DNA from: Eulemur rufifrons
Taxonomy: Eukaryota; Chordata; Mammalia; Primates; Lemuridae
Length of the DNA stretch: 64,000 nt
Direction of reading: 5' to 3'
Assembly: GCF_041146395.1 (NCBI RefSeq)
Contig: NW_027182932.1
Location: 389,501-453,500, forward strand
The position numbers and the translations under genes are program-made. Below are positions 13,900-56,929 of the stretch, piece by piece. Positions within the stretch are counted from its first letter, which is position 1. Every line of letters begins with the position of its first letter. The notes beneath the pieces were generated by a model that did no database searches, was not told the origin of the DNA, and was given only the letters and a program-made list of their open reading frames with translations.

Positions 13900-14050
13900 A
13901 GGTGACAGACTCAGGAATTCTACTTTCTTTTTCTGTAAACGGGCACCCTAATGGTTCACCTCACAGAATTGTGCGGTTGAGATGAGGCCTGTGGAACTCT
14001 TGGCAAGTATTGGGCAGCATTCCTTCAACACCAATGTGCCCAACAAGCTC
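13900..14050 (+). repeat. MIR SINE relic
   Basis: Sense MIR core and 3' region: 'tctgtaaacgggcaccctaa', 'tcacagaattgtg', 'gagatgaggcctgtggaa' and 'cttggcaagtattgggca'. Diverged. Confidence 0.5.
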
Positions 14051-14702
14051 CTACCATGGTAGTGGCCCATCCTGGGTGCTGCTGCTCTTGGGGTACTTGC
14101 TTTGGAATAGAGACACATGTAGGGGGTGGTTTCTGGTTTCCAGGGATGACCCTGTCCCCACTGGAGACCGGTCAACCACCTCCGGGGCTTAGAGCTGCTT
14201 CCTGACACAGGAAACTTCCGAGTCGGGCTCTGGGTCAGGATGGAGCTGGACAGACTGGTCCAGAGAGCAAACGGGCACAAATGCCCCTGAAATCCCCGGG
14301 GCGCCCTGTGCTCCGGTGACGCCGCTAGGGGTACGTCTCAGCCTGGCGTCCTCCTCCGCCCCAGGACCGCGCCCTCGGCCGCCCCAGGACCGTGTCCTCC
14401 GCGGCCCCGTAACTGCATCTTCCCCATCCCAGGACCGCGTTTTCCGCTCTCGATGGCCGCGCGCCGCGTCTACAAGAGGCCTCGGTCGCCGGGATAGCTG
14501 GAGAAGGGTCCACGTGGGCGCCCGGCCTGAGGATGCGGTTCGACTAGGAAGGTGTTTTGTGACCCAGGCCGGGCGGAGCCCTGCGCCCGAAGGCCGCCGC
14601 TGTCCCCACCGCGTCTGGGTTCCCGGCCGCGCTCCGCCCGCGCACTCTAGGACCCAGCGGCGTCGCTCCGCCGTCCCGGCGTGGGCGGGGCCCCGGCCAT
14701 TG

Positions 14703-14710
14703 TGACGTCA
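14703..14710. promoter_or_regulatory. SLC66A2: Palindromic cAMP response element (TGACGTCA)
   Basis: A perfect 8-base CRE, the CREB/ATF family site, embedded in GC-box-rich sequence about 50 bases before the proposed 5' UTR donor. Position and match suggest a core-promoter element; occupancy is not known. Confidence 0.6.
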
Positions 14711-14940
14711 CGCGGGCGGGGCCGCCCCGCACTGGCGCGGACCAGCGGAGCGCGCGCGGGTAAGGGGCGCGCGGGCCCGTCTGCCCAGCCCTTCCCTGGG
14801 GTCCATGCAGGGCGGCCCCGGGGGCCCAGGAGACCCGGCCAGGGCACGCGGTCACGACCCCCCGCCCCGGCCGTGTGTGCTCCCCCAGCCCGAGGTCCCC
14901 CTCCGGGCGCGTCTCGCCTGCTCCTCCCCCACCGGGCTGA

Positions 14941-45457
<30,517 letters not shown>

Positions 45458-46960
45458 GACAGCCAGGGAGGACAAAGGCCCGTGGCCGCCAGCCACAGAC
45501 ACTGCCCACCTGTCCTGGCTTGGGGGACGGGCACCGTGGCCCCTGCAGGCAGGTGTCAGGTTCTTGATGAGCCTGTGCATGGGCCCCGGGCAGGCTGCGG
45601 GAGGCAGGACCGGGCGATGTTTGCGCTCACCACCGCGGGGACGGCCAGCGTGGGTTTGACACCCCAGGGCTGGGTTTCAGGTGTTTTTAAGGTGATGGCA
45701 AAAGCGAGCATCTTTTCTCACTTCTGCTCAGAAACACCTGCCCTGAACCCAGGTTGTGTTCACAGACACACAAGAAGGCCCAGCAGCCCTGCCCCTGTCT
45801 CGGCTCCGCCTCCCGGTCCGCCTCAGCCCACAGGACGGGCTCCCCGGTGGGGCCAGGGGGCCTGCGGCCCGCGGGGAGCAGACCCACGCACCAGTGTGCA
45901 GGAAATGCGAAGGGGACAGGTGTCTGGAGACCCCGCGAGTCCCGTGAGCGGAGCCTTGGGACCCTTACCGATGTGCTGCTTGGAGGGGACGTGCCCCACT
46001 GCCCGGCGCCGGCGGCACAGGGCAGGGCTGGCGTCTTCTCTGCCCTGGTGCGCATGGAAGGGGCCACGAGGATGCAGGTGCCCGTGCTCCTGAGCAGCCC
46101 CCTGGGATGTGGCACCGGCCCGGCAGGGCCCGGAAACCCCGTTGCTGTGCTGCCCCTTCCCGGGAGGGGCTGTGTGTGCACCCCCCGGGCCTGTGTCTGA
46201 GCCTGCGAGTTCGGGTGTGAGAGTCGGGGCGTCAGGTTCTCCTCGGGTCCCTGGGGATGTCCCTTAGACAGACGTGGAGGCCCTTGCTGGGCCGGGCCAT
46301 GGACAGCCCTGGTGGGCTCCACGGGGGAGATTCCCTTGATTCTGGGCATTGTACACACTGGCCAGACACAGCTTTAACTTCCGTCTTCCGGGACAGAGAT
46401 GGCCTTGGGTCAGTAGGGGGAGGCCAGGCCGGTGTCCCGACAGGCAGGGTCCTGCTGCTGCCCCGGGTGGCCTGGTGGGGGCTCCTGCCGCATCCTCTGT
46501 CCGCAGCCCCAGCCCCGTCGGCCCCCGGAGTTCTGGGTCTGCAGCGTCTGCGGTGGGAGCCGCTGGTCTGACCTTGGCACCGCACATCTGCCCAGCCCTG
46601 TTTTCAGTTTAACACGCGGTCACGCCGCACTCAGCCCAGTGCTGGCCCCAGAGCTCTAGATGCTTCTGTGTGGCTCCTGTGGCTCGGTCTCCCCTTCTGC
46701 TGGCAGAGGGGCCGCCTGCCGTGCAGGCGCCCGCCTGTGTGCACCAAAGCCGTGCGCGGTGGTGTCGCTCCTGTGGCCGGCGGGGGAAGACCCAGCGCTG
46801 CCCCTCCCCCCCGAGTGCCCCTCAGAGATCTCTTGAATGTTTGGGTGAGGATCTTCCTCAGCTCTTTGGCCTGTAAAATGCTTTGAAGATTTTTATTTTT
46901 TTAAAATGGAGATGTCTGTAGTGTTAATTCCTCCAAATTAAAATGTCACTGACTGCAGGT
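45458..46960 (+). other. SLC66A2: SLC66A2 3' UTR (proposed)
   Basis: GC-rich sequence after the stop that turns AT-rich at about 46860 and reaches an ATTAAA at 46937-46942. No intron signals or repeats were noticed. The end is inferred from the signal and from the change in composition. Confidence 0.55.
46937..46942 (+). terminator. SLC66A2: Candidate SLC66A2 polyadenylation signal (ATTAAA)
   Basis: The common ATTAAA variant about 1.48 kb after the stop codon, at the end of the AT-rich tail of the 3' UTR. Confidence 0.5.
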
Positions 46961-47227
46961 GCGACGACTGTCCCCCGTGTGGCGATTGGAGTCCGTAAAC
47001 TGGACCCAGCGAGGTGTGGGCCAGGCAGGGGGCGGGCAGAACCTGTCCGCTGTGCTGAGGCCCCGGAAGGGGCCCTGTGTGACCCGGGCTGTTCCCGCGA
47101 CCCCGGGGGCAGCTCTGCGGCTCCACCCAGCACTGGTGGTCTGCCCCTCCCCCCCACGCGCCCCGGCCCGTGGCGGTTCACACGTCCTCCTGCTTCCCAC
47201 TTCCCACCCACCATGGGATGCTTTAAA

Positions 47228-47330
47228 GCAGCGGCCCCCAACCTTTTTGGCACCAGGGACCGGTTTCATGGAAGACCATGCTTCCAGGGACCAGGACTGG
47301 GGGGAGGATGAGCTTCTCCAAAGAGTACTT
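47228..47330 (+). mobile_element. hAT-like DNA transposon fragment
   Basis: 'gcggcccccaacctttttgg' followed by 'caccagggaccggtttcatg' is a well-known repeat start in mammals. The assignment to a hAT (Charlie-like) family is from memory and tentative. Confidence 0.45.
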
Positions 47331-48121
47331 GGAGGTCACTTTTCCCCAAACCCTAAATCTGTGTATTTCCCGGCTCTTCCTCCCCGTGGGGCCAGCGTGT
47401 TGGGAGCGGTAGGCGTGGCGGGGTGTGCAGTGGGGCACGTGGCGGGGCAGAGCCTGGTGGGACCTTGCAGCTCTCGTGTGGCAGCCGCTGGCCACAGAGG
47501 GACCACACAGGTGGCTGTTTCCCCAGCGTAAGGGCTTGGCAGCAAATATGGGGGGTTCCAGACGCCCGACACTGACGGGAGCTTGTGCAGTCCCGGAGCT
47601 GCTCAGTCGGATCCATCTCCAGACACTCGGGTGTGGACAGGTAGGGGTCAGTGGGGGGGGGCTGGGCACAAGGTGACAGCACAGGTCATGGGTGAGCAGG
47701 GTGATCAAGGCTAGCGGATTCCCGGCGTGTCTCTGGCACTCGCCGCCCTGGAATGCTGACAGATGGTGCCAGGAGAGTCGGAGCTCAGTGGCAGTGACTG
47801 GGGCCGTGCATCTTCAGAGTGCAGCCAGCTTTGGGGATCAGTCTGGGACAACTCTGGTTTAACAGGAAACTGAGGCACAGAGGTGGGCCCTTCCCCGAGG
47901 GGACAGCAGTCCGGGGCAGGGGGTTTGCGTGCCCAGGTGGAAGTGTATCCCCACCCCCGGTGCTCCCGGGTTCGCCCAGCATGGGGCGGGGAGGCTGCGA
48001 CCTGGGAGGGACAATGTGGATCGGGGCGTCCTCGCCCGCTGCACAAGAGGAATCGTTTCCCTGGAGCTCACCGGCAGCACTGTCCTCCGGCGAGGGTCTG
48101 CTGCGCCTGCCTGAGCAGTGA

Positions 48122-48545
48122 TGTGTTAGCAGCGCAGACCACCGCGCCCGCCGAGAGGGACCACGAACCTCGCACAGGAAGGAATTCAAGGGCAGGGCAA
48201 CAAAAAAAAGAGAAGAATTAAGGCATGAAGTGTAGACAGCAGATTTATGGAAAGCAAAGGACACTCTTTAGGACAGAAGCAAAGAGCAGACTGATCCTCA
48301 CGGGAGCAATGCCACCCCAGGGCTAGGGTCTGTCCTTTTATGCTAATCCCTAACAATATGCTGAGCCAGGGGTGGAACATTCGTGGGTTTTCTGGGACAG
48401 GGGTGGAGAGTTCCTAGAACCAGGAACCCTTCCCTTGACCTTATAGGTGGCTTCCAGGAGTCGCTGTGGCATATGTAAACAGTTGGGGCTGGTGGGTTAA
48501 TGAGGCCAGTTCATTTAGGGACACTGTCACCTCAGCTGGACACAT
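48122..48545 (-). mobile_element. Possible solo ERV LTR
   Basis: On the minus strand it begins TGTGTCC and ends ...GCTAACACA, with a TATA-like GCATAAAAGG at about 48335-48345, followed by a T-rich, then GC-rich end. No primer binding site follows and no clear flanking duplication was found. The family is not identified. Confidence 0.4.
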
Positions 48546-50487
48546 GCCCCGATTAAAGGAATTCCCCCTTTTCCCTGGATAAAGATGCTATGGCTAAAGC
48601 AAAATAGCCAGCAGGCCCCTATTGGTGACATTCACCTTGGCCAAGCACATTCTCGTGACTTCTGAGCCCTGCCCCGCCTGCCGGCAACTGTCTGACTCCT
48701 GCTCCCCCAGGCTGTCCTGTGAGAGGTGTCGGGTCCCGGCGGCAGGAGGAGGCAGGGCTGAGGCCAGCTGCTCTCGGGTGCCATCTGGCCGCCACCCCAG
48801 CTTTGGGGGATGGTGCCAGAGCCTGCATCCAGGGCACTCGCTGTCCTCGCTGCACACCTGTGTCCCTCACAGACCCCCTGCTGGCCTGGGATGTGTGGCC
48901 CCGCAGGGAGGGGAGGGCTGCGGCCAGCAGGGCAGGTCTGTGCACCTCCGGGAGTGGCAGTGCAGCCCTGTGGTCCTCGCTCTCCAGACTGGCTCTGTGG
49001 GCAGGTGCCACCCTGGCCTGGTCCACTGTGGGCAGCTCGGTTTCCCCTTTCTGCCCCAAGGAGCTGGTGTGAGGATCCATGAACACGTGGGGCCCCTGGG
49101 AGGCAGACGTGGGATCCAGCCTCACCTGTGCTGTCTGCTGGCTGCTCAGTCTGACCCTGGAGGAATGCGTCCAGGTCACTGGGCAGACCAAGTTATTTCC
49201 AAGTTTCCAGGCATCCCAGCACCCTGACGACAGACTCTGGGTGGAGCCCAGGTGCTGTGTGTGCCGGCACTGGGAGAGAGGAGGAGACAGAGGTGGGCAC
49301 AGGCTGTCGTGGTGGTCTGCCCCACAGAAGCCAGGCTCGTGTGGAACTCTCAGCCCGTTCGCACCCTGGGTTCTGTTCTTGGCCCTGCCCTGGCGCGGCG
49401 GGGCCCAGTGTGAAGCTGGGCTTGCTGTGCAGTCACGGATTCTGCAGAGGGGCTTGCAGCTGTGGACGTGGGGGGTGCTTTGTGCCACCAGGCCAAGTGC
49501 AGGGATGCTGTCGCCATCATAGGTGCCCTGCCCTGGTGGTTCATGCTGTGTGCATCACAGGAAACCCCCTTTCTGGCCCCAGGAGCCCGATCTCTGGGGC
49601 AGACCCCACAGAGCACAGCGGTGCCCCAGAGGAACTCGACTGACAGCCGCGCAGGAGGCCGGTGCTCTTTTTCTGGTAGAATCAGGCACCGTCTGCAGTA
49701 GCACAGCCACACCAGGGCCCGAGACCAGCTCCCTGTAACTGGACAGCAGGGCCCTCTTGCTGTGGGCTGTGGCCAAGACGTCTCAGGTGTTCAGGCTGAG
49801 ATCGTTGAGATGAAAGTATGAAGGGGCACAATTTGGAAAGTGCCACCCCCACTGGTCTCCACGGAGCAGAGCAGGCTCAGTGGGTGCTTTTGTGGGTGCC
49901 CTGCAGCGGCTGCCAGGAGGCGTCCACCCATCTCCTCCCTGAGCCCCTTCCTGCTGCAGCCAGGGCTGGAGGGCAGAGGGGTTCTTTGTTCCATTTCAGT
50001 CTTAGGGAAATGTCCTGTTAGGGGAGACGAGGTGTTCTGGAGGGTGAGGATGTCCCACAGGCCTGGATTCCTGCCCTGGAAGGCAGGAAAAGGGTTAAAA
50101 TGCCCACAGGTAAACCTTGGGCTCTGCAATGGGCATCATGGGGGGGCGACTGTATCAGGAAGCCCTTGTCACCTTCTCGGGGCCCAAGGGACGCCCCCCA
50201 TAAGGGCACTCAGGTGGAGTGGGGGCTGTGAGCAGGGCCAAGCCTGGAAGGTGACGTGGGCTTTGGCCTCTGTTCCCACGGGGCCCTGCCCCTTCTGGGC
50301 CGCCCTGGCTGAAGGCGAACCCGCAGGCGAGGCCTAAGGCAGCGCGGCAGTCTGGCGTTTGCTACGGGCTTGGAATTTCTGGAACTCACTGAACTCGTAT
50401 CTAGCCAGCCATAGAAGACTTCAAATCGGGAGGAAATAGAGGTGCGAGGAGGAGGAGAAGGCCGGGGACGCTCCGGGGGCGCGTCCG

Positions 50488-51258
50488 TCAGGGCGGCCCC
50501 GCGTGCGCGCGCTCCGCGGCCGGGTCGGGGCCCTGGGAGCTGTCCTCCGCGGCCGAGGCCGAGGCCGAGGCCGAGCGCGAGCTGTCCTCGCGCAGGGCCG
50601 GCTCGGGGCTGGCGGCGCGCCGCTGCTGCTCCTTGAGCTCGGAGTAGGAGCGCGAGAAGGTGTGGAAGATGGAGGTGACGGGGAAGGCCATGAGCAGGAT
50701 GCCGCTGAGGATGCTGCTGAGCGCCACCACCTGCCCGGGCAGGCTGCGCGGGACCATGTCGCCGTAGCCCACCGTGGTCATGGAGATGACGGCCCACCAG
50801 TAGCTGGCGGGCACGCTGGAGAAGTCGCGGCGCGCGCCCAGCTCGCGCTCGGCCAGGTGCACGAGCGGCGCGAAGAGGGCCATGGCCACGCACAGGAACA
50901 GCAGCAGCAGCCCGAACTCGCGCGCGCAGCGGCGCACGGTCAGGCCCAGCGAGCGCAGCCCCAGCGAGTGGCGCGCCAGGCGCATCACGTAGAGCACGCG
51001 CAGCGCGCGCAGCAGCCGCAGCACCAGCCCCGCGCGCTCCAGCAGCTTGCTGCCCCCCGGGCCGCCCGCCGCCAGGCCCACGAGCAGCGACACGTAGAAG
51101 GGCAGGATGGCCAGGATGTCGATGATGTTGAGCGGCGTCCGCAGGAAGGCGCACTTGCTCTCGGCCTGCAGGGAGCGCAGCAGGAACTCGAAAGAGAACC
51201 AGGCTACGCACACCGTCTCCAGCACGAAGAGGCTGCGGCACTTGTGCGAGCATTCGCC
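50488..51258 (-). CDS. KCNG2: KCNG2 (Kv6.2), last coding exon
   Basis: A 256-codon exon with TGA at 50490-50488. It starts GECSHKCRSLFVLETVCVAW after acceptor CCCCGCAG. Visible in order: S2, S3 (NIIDILAILPFYVSLLV), an S4 with repeated Arg (VLRLLRALRVLYVMRLARHS), S5, a pore with TVGYGD, and S6 with AFPVTSIF in place of the PXP hinge of pore-forming Kv subunits. Kv6 proteins do not conduct alone; they join Kv2 subunits and shift their gating. The T1 domain and S1 are encoded by an exon outside the window, beyond 64 kb. The C-terminal tail (Ser/Ala-rich, ending AERAHAGPP) differs from the human tail I recall. Convergent with SLC66A2. Confidence 0.96.
   Translation of the reverse strand, partial: GECSHKCRSLFVLETVCVAWFSFEFLLRSLQAESKCAFLRTPLNIIDILAILPFYVSLLVGLAAGGPGGSKLLERAGLVLRLLRALRVLYVMRLARHSLGLRSLGLTVRRCAREFGLLLLFLCVAMALFAPLVHLAERELGARRDFSSVPASYWWAVISMTTVGYGDMVPRSLPGQVVALSSILSGILLMAFPVTSIFHTFSRSYSELKEQQRRAASPEPALREDSSRSASASASAAEDSSQGPDPAAERAHAGPP
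50551..50575 (-). repeat. KCNG2: GGCCGA repeat in the KCNG2 C-terminal coding sequence
   Basis: Four tandem GGCCGA hexamers on the plus strand encode the (Ala-Ser)n tract in the KCNG2 tail. The length of this tract is likely to vary between species or individuals. Confidence 0.8.
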
Positions 51259-52865
51259 CTGCGGGGAGAAGGCACCGCGGTTGGGGCCAGGCGCTGGGTC
51301 GCAGGGAGCCTGCCCTTCCTCCCCCACCCCACCCGGCGGAAGCGTGGGACTGCAGAGAAAGGGCCCAATTCCTGTTTATAAAAAAAAAAAAAAAAGTCTT
51401 AATTGGAGGTGCACTTATGGCAAGAGAGCCGACGAGCTTGGCCGACCCAGGAAAGTGGCGAAAATCATTAAAAACCCTTAACCACTTAAAGCCTTTGGAA
51501 ATGGCCTTCTGAGCAAACGGCAGATGAAGAAACATCTATTCAAGAAAATCTGTGAAAATTCAGCAAGAAAGGTTAGTCTGGGGTGTTTGGACCAAGACTG
51601 CATTCTCCCTCCCAGCTCAGCAAGGCAGAGTGGGGGGGGGGGTGCGGCCGGGGAGGCCCCCCCCCCCACAGCGCCCAGGTGGGAGCTTTCGTCCCCAGGA
51701 AGGGCCAGGTGTCGGCAATTTGCACTCTACCCTCAGCTACCTGCTGCTGGAGTGAGGGCCCGGGGAGAGTCAGTGGAGGGATGGGGGGGCTCCCTTCTTC
51801 TACCCACTCCCCACTCGTGGACCAGAAGCTGGACCTTGAGTGTGGTACGCTGAGAGGACCAGGCCTCGGTGCCCTGGCCTTGGCGCAAGGGGCAGTGATC
51901 CCAAGCCCATGCGATCTTAGGATGCCTTCCCTCCGAGCACTCAGCTCCGAGAGGGGGCGTCACTCAGACTGAAGCTTTTTCTTTTTCCATCCCCAGCTCC
52001 AGAGCCTGGCTCAGAGATTTTGCCTGGAGGGAGACGGAGGAAGTAAGGGAGAGATCCTAACCTAGTCTCTTCCCAAAGAAACTGACTTCATTTGCAACAG
52101 AACATGGAGTTTAAACCCTAAGGGCACTCTCAAAACACTGGAGGTTGTGGTGAAGGGAATTAGGAGGATATTCCCAGATCTATTAAAGACACAGCGTGGA
52201 CGGTAGGCTGCTGAGTTCGCAGGAGAGAACCAGGGAATAAGATCGCTGGGAAGAGACCCCCTGGGGTCAGAACAGCATCAGACACTGACCTCAGAAACTA
52301 CTGAGGAGCCACAGTTTGACCAGTTTGTAGAGGAATCTGTGCCCTAGGACATTGTTGAAAATAATAGAGCTATCAGTGGGCTACTGGTGGAGTCTGACAG
52401 CTGGGTGTGGTCAGTGAAAGAGAGGAAGAATTTGCTACCCAGACCTGCCATCCCAGAGTGCCTGTGGGCGCAGCCAAGCTGCTCCAACACGGAGGCTTCA
52501 GCACAGGCTTCCCCAGAACAACAATCCAGCCGGTCGCTAAAAGAACAAAGTAAATATCAAGACCATGATGGGGGTGGTACCTAGAGCTGCTAGAATATGT
52601 TGTCTAAAATGCCCAGTTCTCAACAACAACAAAAAAAAATCACAAGGCATGTTAAAAAAGAAAGAAAAAGAAAGAAGGAAAGTATAACCCATACCTTGGG
52701 GAAAAAGCAGGCAAGAGAAACTGCCTGTGAGAGTGACCAGATGTCAAATTTAACAAAAAATATTTCAAAGTAGCCATTGAGAACATGTTCACACAGCTGA
52801 AGGAAAGCATGATGAAAATGCCACAAACAGAGACTATCAATAAAGAGACAAAAATTTTTTTTTTA

Positions 52866-53086
<221 letters not shown>

Positions 53087-53929
53087 TAGAAAAGCTTAAC
53101 AGTAGATTTGAACTGGCAGAAAAAAGAATTGTCGAATGTGAAGCTAGCTCAGTAGCAGTTGTACAAGCTGAAGGACAGAGAGAAAAAGAGAAAAATAAAG
53201 GAAGACTCAGGAACTGCGGGACACAGTAATGTGCATTGACAGTTTCCCATGGGAATGCCAGGAGAGAAGAGAAGGAAGAAAAAAATATTCAAAGAAATAA
53301 TGGCTGATAAAACTCCCAATTTGTTGAAAAGCAGTAACCTACACATCCAAGCTCAATAAACTCCAAGTAGGATAAACACAGAGACCCACAAATAAACGTA
53401 ATCATAATAAAATAATGAAAGTCAAAACAAAGAGAAAATCTCAAAAGCAGCAAGAGGAAAATGAAGCGTCACTCACAAGGGAAGCTCCATAAGTCTGACA
53501 GCCAACCTGTCAGCAGACAGGGGCGTGGCCGGCAGGCCCTGGGATGATATATTCAGTGTGCTCAAAGGAAAGACCCTGTCAGCTAAGAATCTCCTGTCCA
53601 GCAAAGCTGTTAAAAAATGAAGGTAAAAAATAAACACTTTCCCAGGTAAACAAAAACTGACAGAATTAATTGCTAGCAGATCTGCCTTTCAAGAAATATG
53701 AAAGGAAACTTTGGGTGACCCTAGATGATAATCTGAATCCACGCAAACAAAGCTGCACCAGTAAAGGTAATTATGTAATTAGAAAAGACACTATGCATTT
53801 TTCTTATTTCTTCTCTTAACTGATTTGAAAAGCAATTGTATAAAAATAATATGTATATAATGTATTTTTGGGCCTATAGCATATAGAAATATAATATATG
53901 TGCAATGTATTTGCCAATAAAAGCACAAA

Positions 53930-54065
53930 GGAGCTGTGTGGGAGCAAAGCTGTAACAGTGTAATGACGGAATATAATATATAATTATATATAACATAATA
54001 ATGTATATAAATTATGTGTAACACAATAATATATATAATTATATGTAATATAATAATGTATTGTT
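53930..54065. repeat. AT-rich low-complexity stretch
   Basis: Runs of 'aatataatatataattatat' and close variants within the L1M-derived sequence. Confidence 0.8.
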
Positions 54066-54289
54066 GGGTTGGTAACATTAACAGATACAGTATGTATACC
54101 AACAATATCACCAACAGGGAGAAAAGTGAATATAGCTACATAGGTGTAACCTTTCTGTACCTCACCAGAGTGACGCTAATACGAATCTGAAGCAGATTTT
54201 GATAAGTTGCATATGGTAAACCCTAGAGCAATGCTTTAGGCTTCCTGCCACAGGATGCTTCAGAGTGAGGACATCTGTGGAGACAGGAG

Positions 54290-54475
54290 AGCGGTGGTGG
54301 CCTTGGGGGGAGGGGCTGCCCAGGGCGGGGGCTTCCTTGGGGTGACGGAAATGTTTTAGGTGGACAGCCCGGTGGCGGCTGCACAGCCGAAGACACTGAA
54401 AATCACTGGCTGTGCGGAAGAGTGTGAACTGTCGGTGTGCCAATCGTATCTCAATAAAACTATTTTTCAAAAAAA
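54290..54475 (+). mobile_element. L1M LINE 3' end
   Basis: 'gggtgacggaaatgttttag', 'cggctgcacagccgaag', and the ending 'atcgtatctcaataaaacta' are the sense L1M 3' UTR terminus with its A-rich end. Confidence 0.65.
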
Positions 54476-56929
54476 CCTCGAGGCAAACCCCTGCGTGTGT
54501 GGCTGGCGGGGCTGCTGGGGTGGGTGGGGAGTCGGCGAGTGTCCCGGCGCTGTGTGCGACCGCAGTGGCCGCCTGGCGGGCAGAGCAGCTCCGGGTCCGT
54601 CTGTCCCTGGGGGCGCCGAGGAAGCATCTGCAGTGACGCTCGCTCGAGGGCAGCACGGCCGCCTCGCCGCCGAGTCACACGGGGAAGACCGGGGTGGTGT
54701 CCCGGCGCCTCGCACGGCGCCCCCCGCCTGGCCCTCACTGGCTCGGGGCCCGTGAGTATCTGCAGGCAGAACTCCCACGTCTGCGCGGGGGCCCCGTCCC
54801 CGAGGTTGATGAAGGCCGGGGACCAGCAACGCGCCTCCCACCCCCGTGAGACGTCGGTTCCAGGACGGGTCCTGGCTCAGCGACGGCGGTTTTTAAACAC
54901 CGCAAACATCTGTCCTAGGCTATGGAGCCAGCACTGACCCTGGTACACAGTGGGGCAGAGGTGAGTGGACCCCACAGGGCCCCCCAAGCCTGTTTTGTAT
55001 GTTCAGGACCAGGAACGGATTTGTCACCTGGTCTGCGAGGGACCCAGAGCAGACGGCTCCGCCCAGGAAGCGCGTTGCTGGGGGCGGAGTCTGCGTCCGT
55101 CAGCGCCCTGAGCTTTTCCCACCAACTTCTGCGTTAACGAGCGGTGGGACCCCAATGACGGCCGCTCGTCACCGTCCTGCTGTGTGGCTGGAGATACCGG
55201 TCACGTGCTGACCTCCCTGCTGACGAGGCCACCCGGAACCTTCCGGGATGGGCAGAAGCCAGCACTGCTCCCCTCGGTCCCTGGGAGCCCCGTGGGGCAC
55301 GGGCTGGAAGCCCAGGGCACCCCCCTGGGGCCTCTCCCCTAAACCGAGCCCTCCTGCTGCCCAGCCAGTCTCTCCCGCCCCCGCCTAAGCCTGGGGCCAC
55401 ACGGGCAGGAGTCGCGGCTGGGCGGGGGCACCGGCCTTGTGCAGCCGAGAGAGCTCCGCGTGGCACAGGAAGGGGCCGGCCTGGGCCCAGGGCTGCGGCG
55501 ATGCCCTCACGGCTGCCGACCCCCAGCTCACTGTGAGCCGGCCTTGGACTTTGGCTCTCTCCGCTCCCCCAGTCCCCACACCCCCTCTGGGCTCCTCCAA
55601 CCCTGGTCCTGCCACAGAGCTTCTCCCCGTCCCCTGGGCCCCTGAGGGGCTGCCTGAGTGCACTGTGGCCTCCGTCCCGAGACGACCCCACCCCGTGGCA
55701 CCTGCCTGCCTGCCCTGGGCGGTGGGGGGGGGGGGGTCTTCACGCCGGCCAAGTCCACCTGCTCCCACGGGCCTAGCTCCGGCCCTGCCTCTGCGTCCAA
55801 GGCTCAGCGCCCCGGCAAGGGCTCCCTGGGGCACCTGCTGGCCGAGGGCCGGGGCTGGGCCGTGACAGCAGGAAGGGCGCCCTGGCCCTGAGCACGGCCG
55901 ACAGCTGGGCGGCCGCCGCTACAGGTAGAGGAGCAGCAGGGCTGCCGGGCGCCTAAGCACCATGCGCGGAAGCCGCGGGCACCTCCCCCGGGCCCTCGAC
56001 AGGCCGGGCTCTGGCAGGGGCCGTGCGAGCCCGTGGGGACCGGACACGGGCTGAGCCCTGATGCGGCCTGAGCAGAGCAGCTCTGAACGGCGCCCCCCGG
56101 CGTTTAATTCTGTTTGGCTCCTGCTTGCGTTTCTGCTGACAGTGGGGTTTTCTTTAATTCCACTGCGAGTCGCTGCTGCTCCAGGCTCCAACCTGGGCTG
56201 GCGGGGCTGGGTGAGCCGCGCAGACGTGAGAGGGAGCCCTGGCCCCGCCTTGTGGCCGGCGGGGCTGGGGGTTCCCCCGGAGGCCCGTCCTGGCAGCACC
56301 TCGGAAGCTTTGCCTCCATCCTGTCCCCTCCCCGGTGCGGTCTCCACCCCGATCCCTGCCGGGGCGGGGCCGTGAGCGGCGTGAGGAGGACCCCGGAGCC
56401 GCGTGAACGCTGCTTCAGGAGAGAGAGTGGCCCCCAAACGTGGAGAGCAGCTGGGGTTCCCGTCCCTGGCAGAGAGAAGAGCTCTGATCCTCACGGCCTT
56501 TCGTGCAAACACCCCCAGGCTCCCTGCGGTGTTCTACGAGCAACAGTTGCTCGCGTCTGCGGGAACACGTGGGAAAACCGATCCCTCCACCCTGAGCTGC
56601 AACCAGCGCCCGGGAGGAGCGCGTCCCGCGCGGGCGGCCCCCCGCTTAGGAACTTGCCCACCCCCGTCTGTCTCTGGGGCACCTGGTCTTTCCAGAAACC
56701 GCAAGCGTTTCTCAGCTCTGTGTAGAAAACCTACAGTCATAACGAAGGAAACTCCAGAATCTAGATCCCTCCTCCGGGCGGCCACCCCGTCCCCGGGAGC
56801 CAGTGGGGGGCCTGTCCCCCAGGAGTGGCGGAGGAGCACAGAGGAGCCTCACAGCGGAGGGAGGGGCTCTCAGGCCCCGCCGGGAGGGTCGAGAACCAGC
56901 AGGCCCCAGCGTGTCCTCTCGCTGCAGGG

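Larger units (their letters stand above)
10251..14299. other. Spacer between the divergent HSBP1L1 and SLC66A2 promoters
   Basis: It holds an L1M 3' fragment (about 10395-11045), an AT-rich block of unknown origin (about 11630-11870), an unidentified possibly repeat-derived stretch (about 11890-12130), an MLT1-type LTR (about 12509-12978) and a MIR relic (about 13900-14050). No exon was recognised. The divergent genes start roughly 5 kb apart, so a shared core promoter is unlikely. Confidence 0.5.
46961..50487. other. Spacer between convergent SLC66A2 and KCNG2, with KCNG2 3' UTR
   Basis: GC-rich, mostly unique sequence. It holds a short hAT-like relic (about 47228-47330), an LTR-like block (about 48122-48545) and a MIR-like trace near 47855. 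The KCNG2 3' UTR must begin at 50487 and run leftward; its end could not be placed because no convincing minus-strand AATAAA was found. No gene was recognised in the long ORFs, which look like by-products of high GC. Confidence 0.5.

Noticed and set aside
50503..51381. 292-codon plus-strand ORF and a 441-codon minus-strand ORF over KCNG2
   Set aside because: Both are other-frame shadows of the GC-rich KCNG2 exon, which has a clear channel-protein frame.
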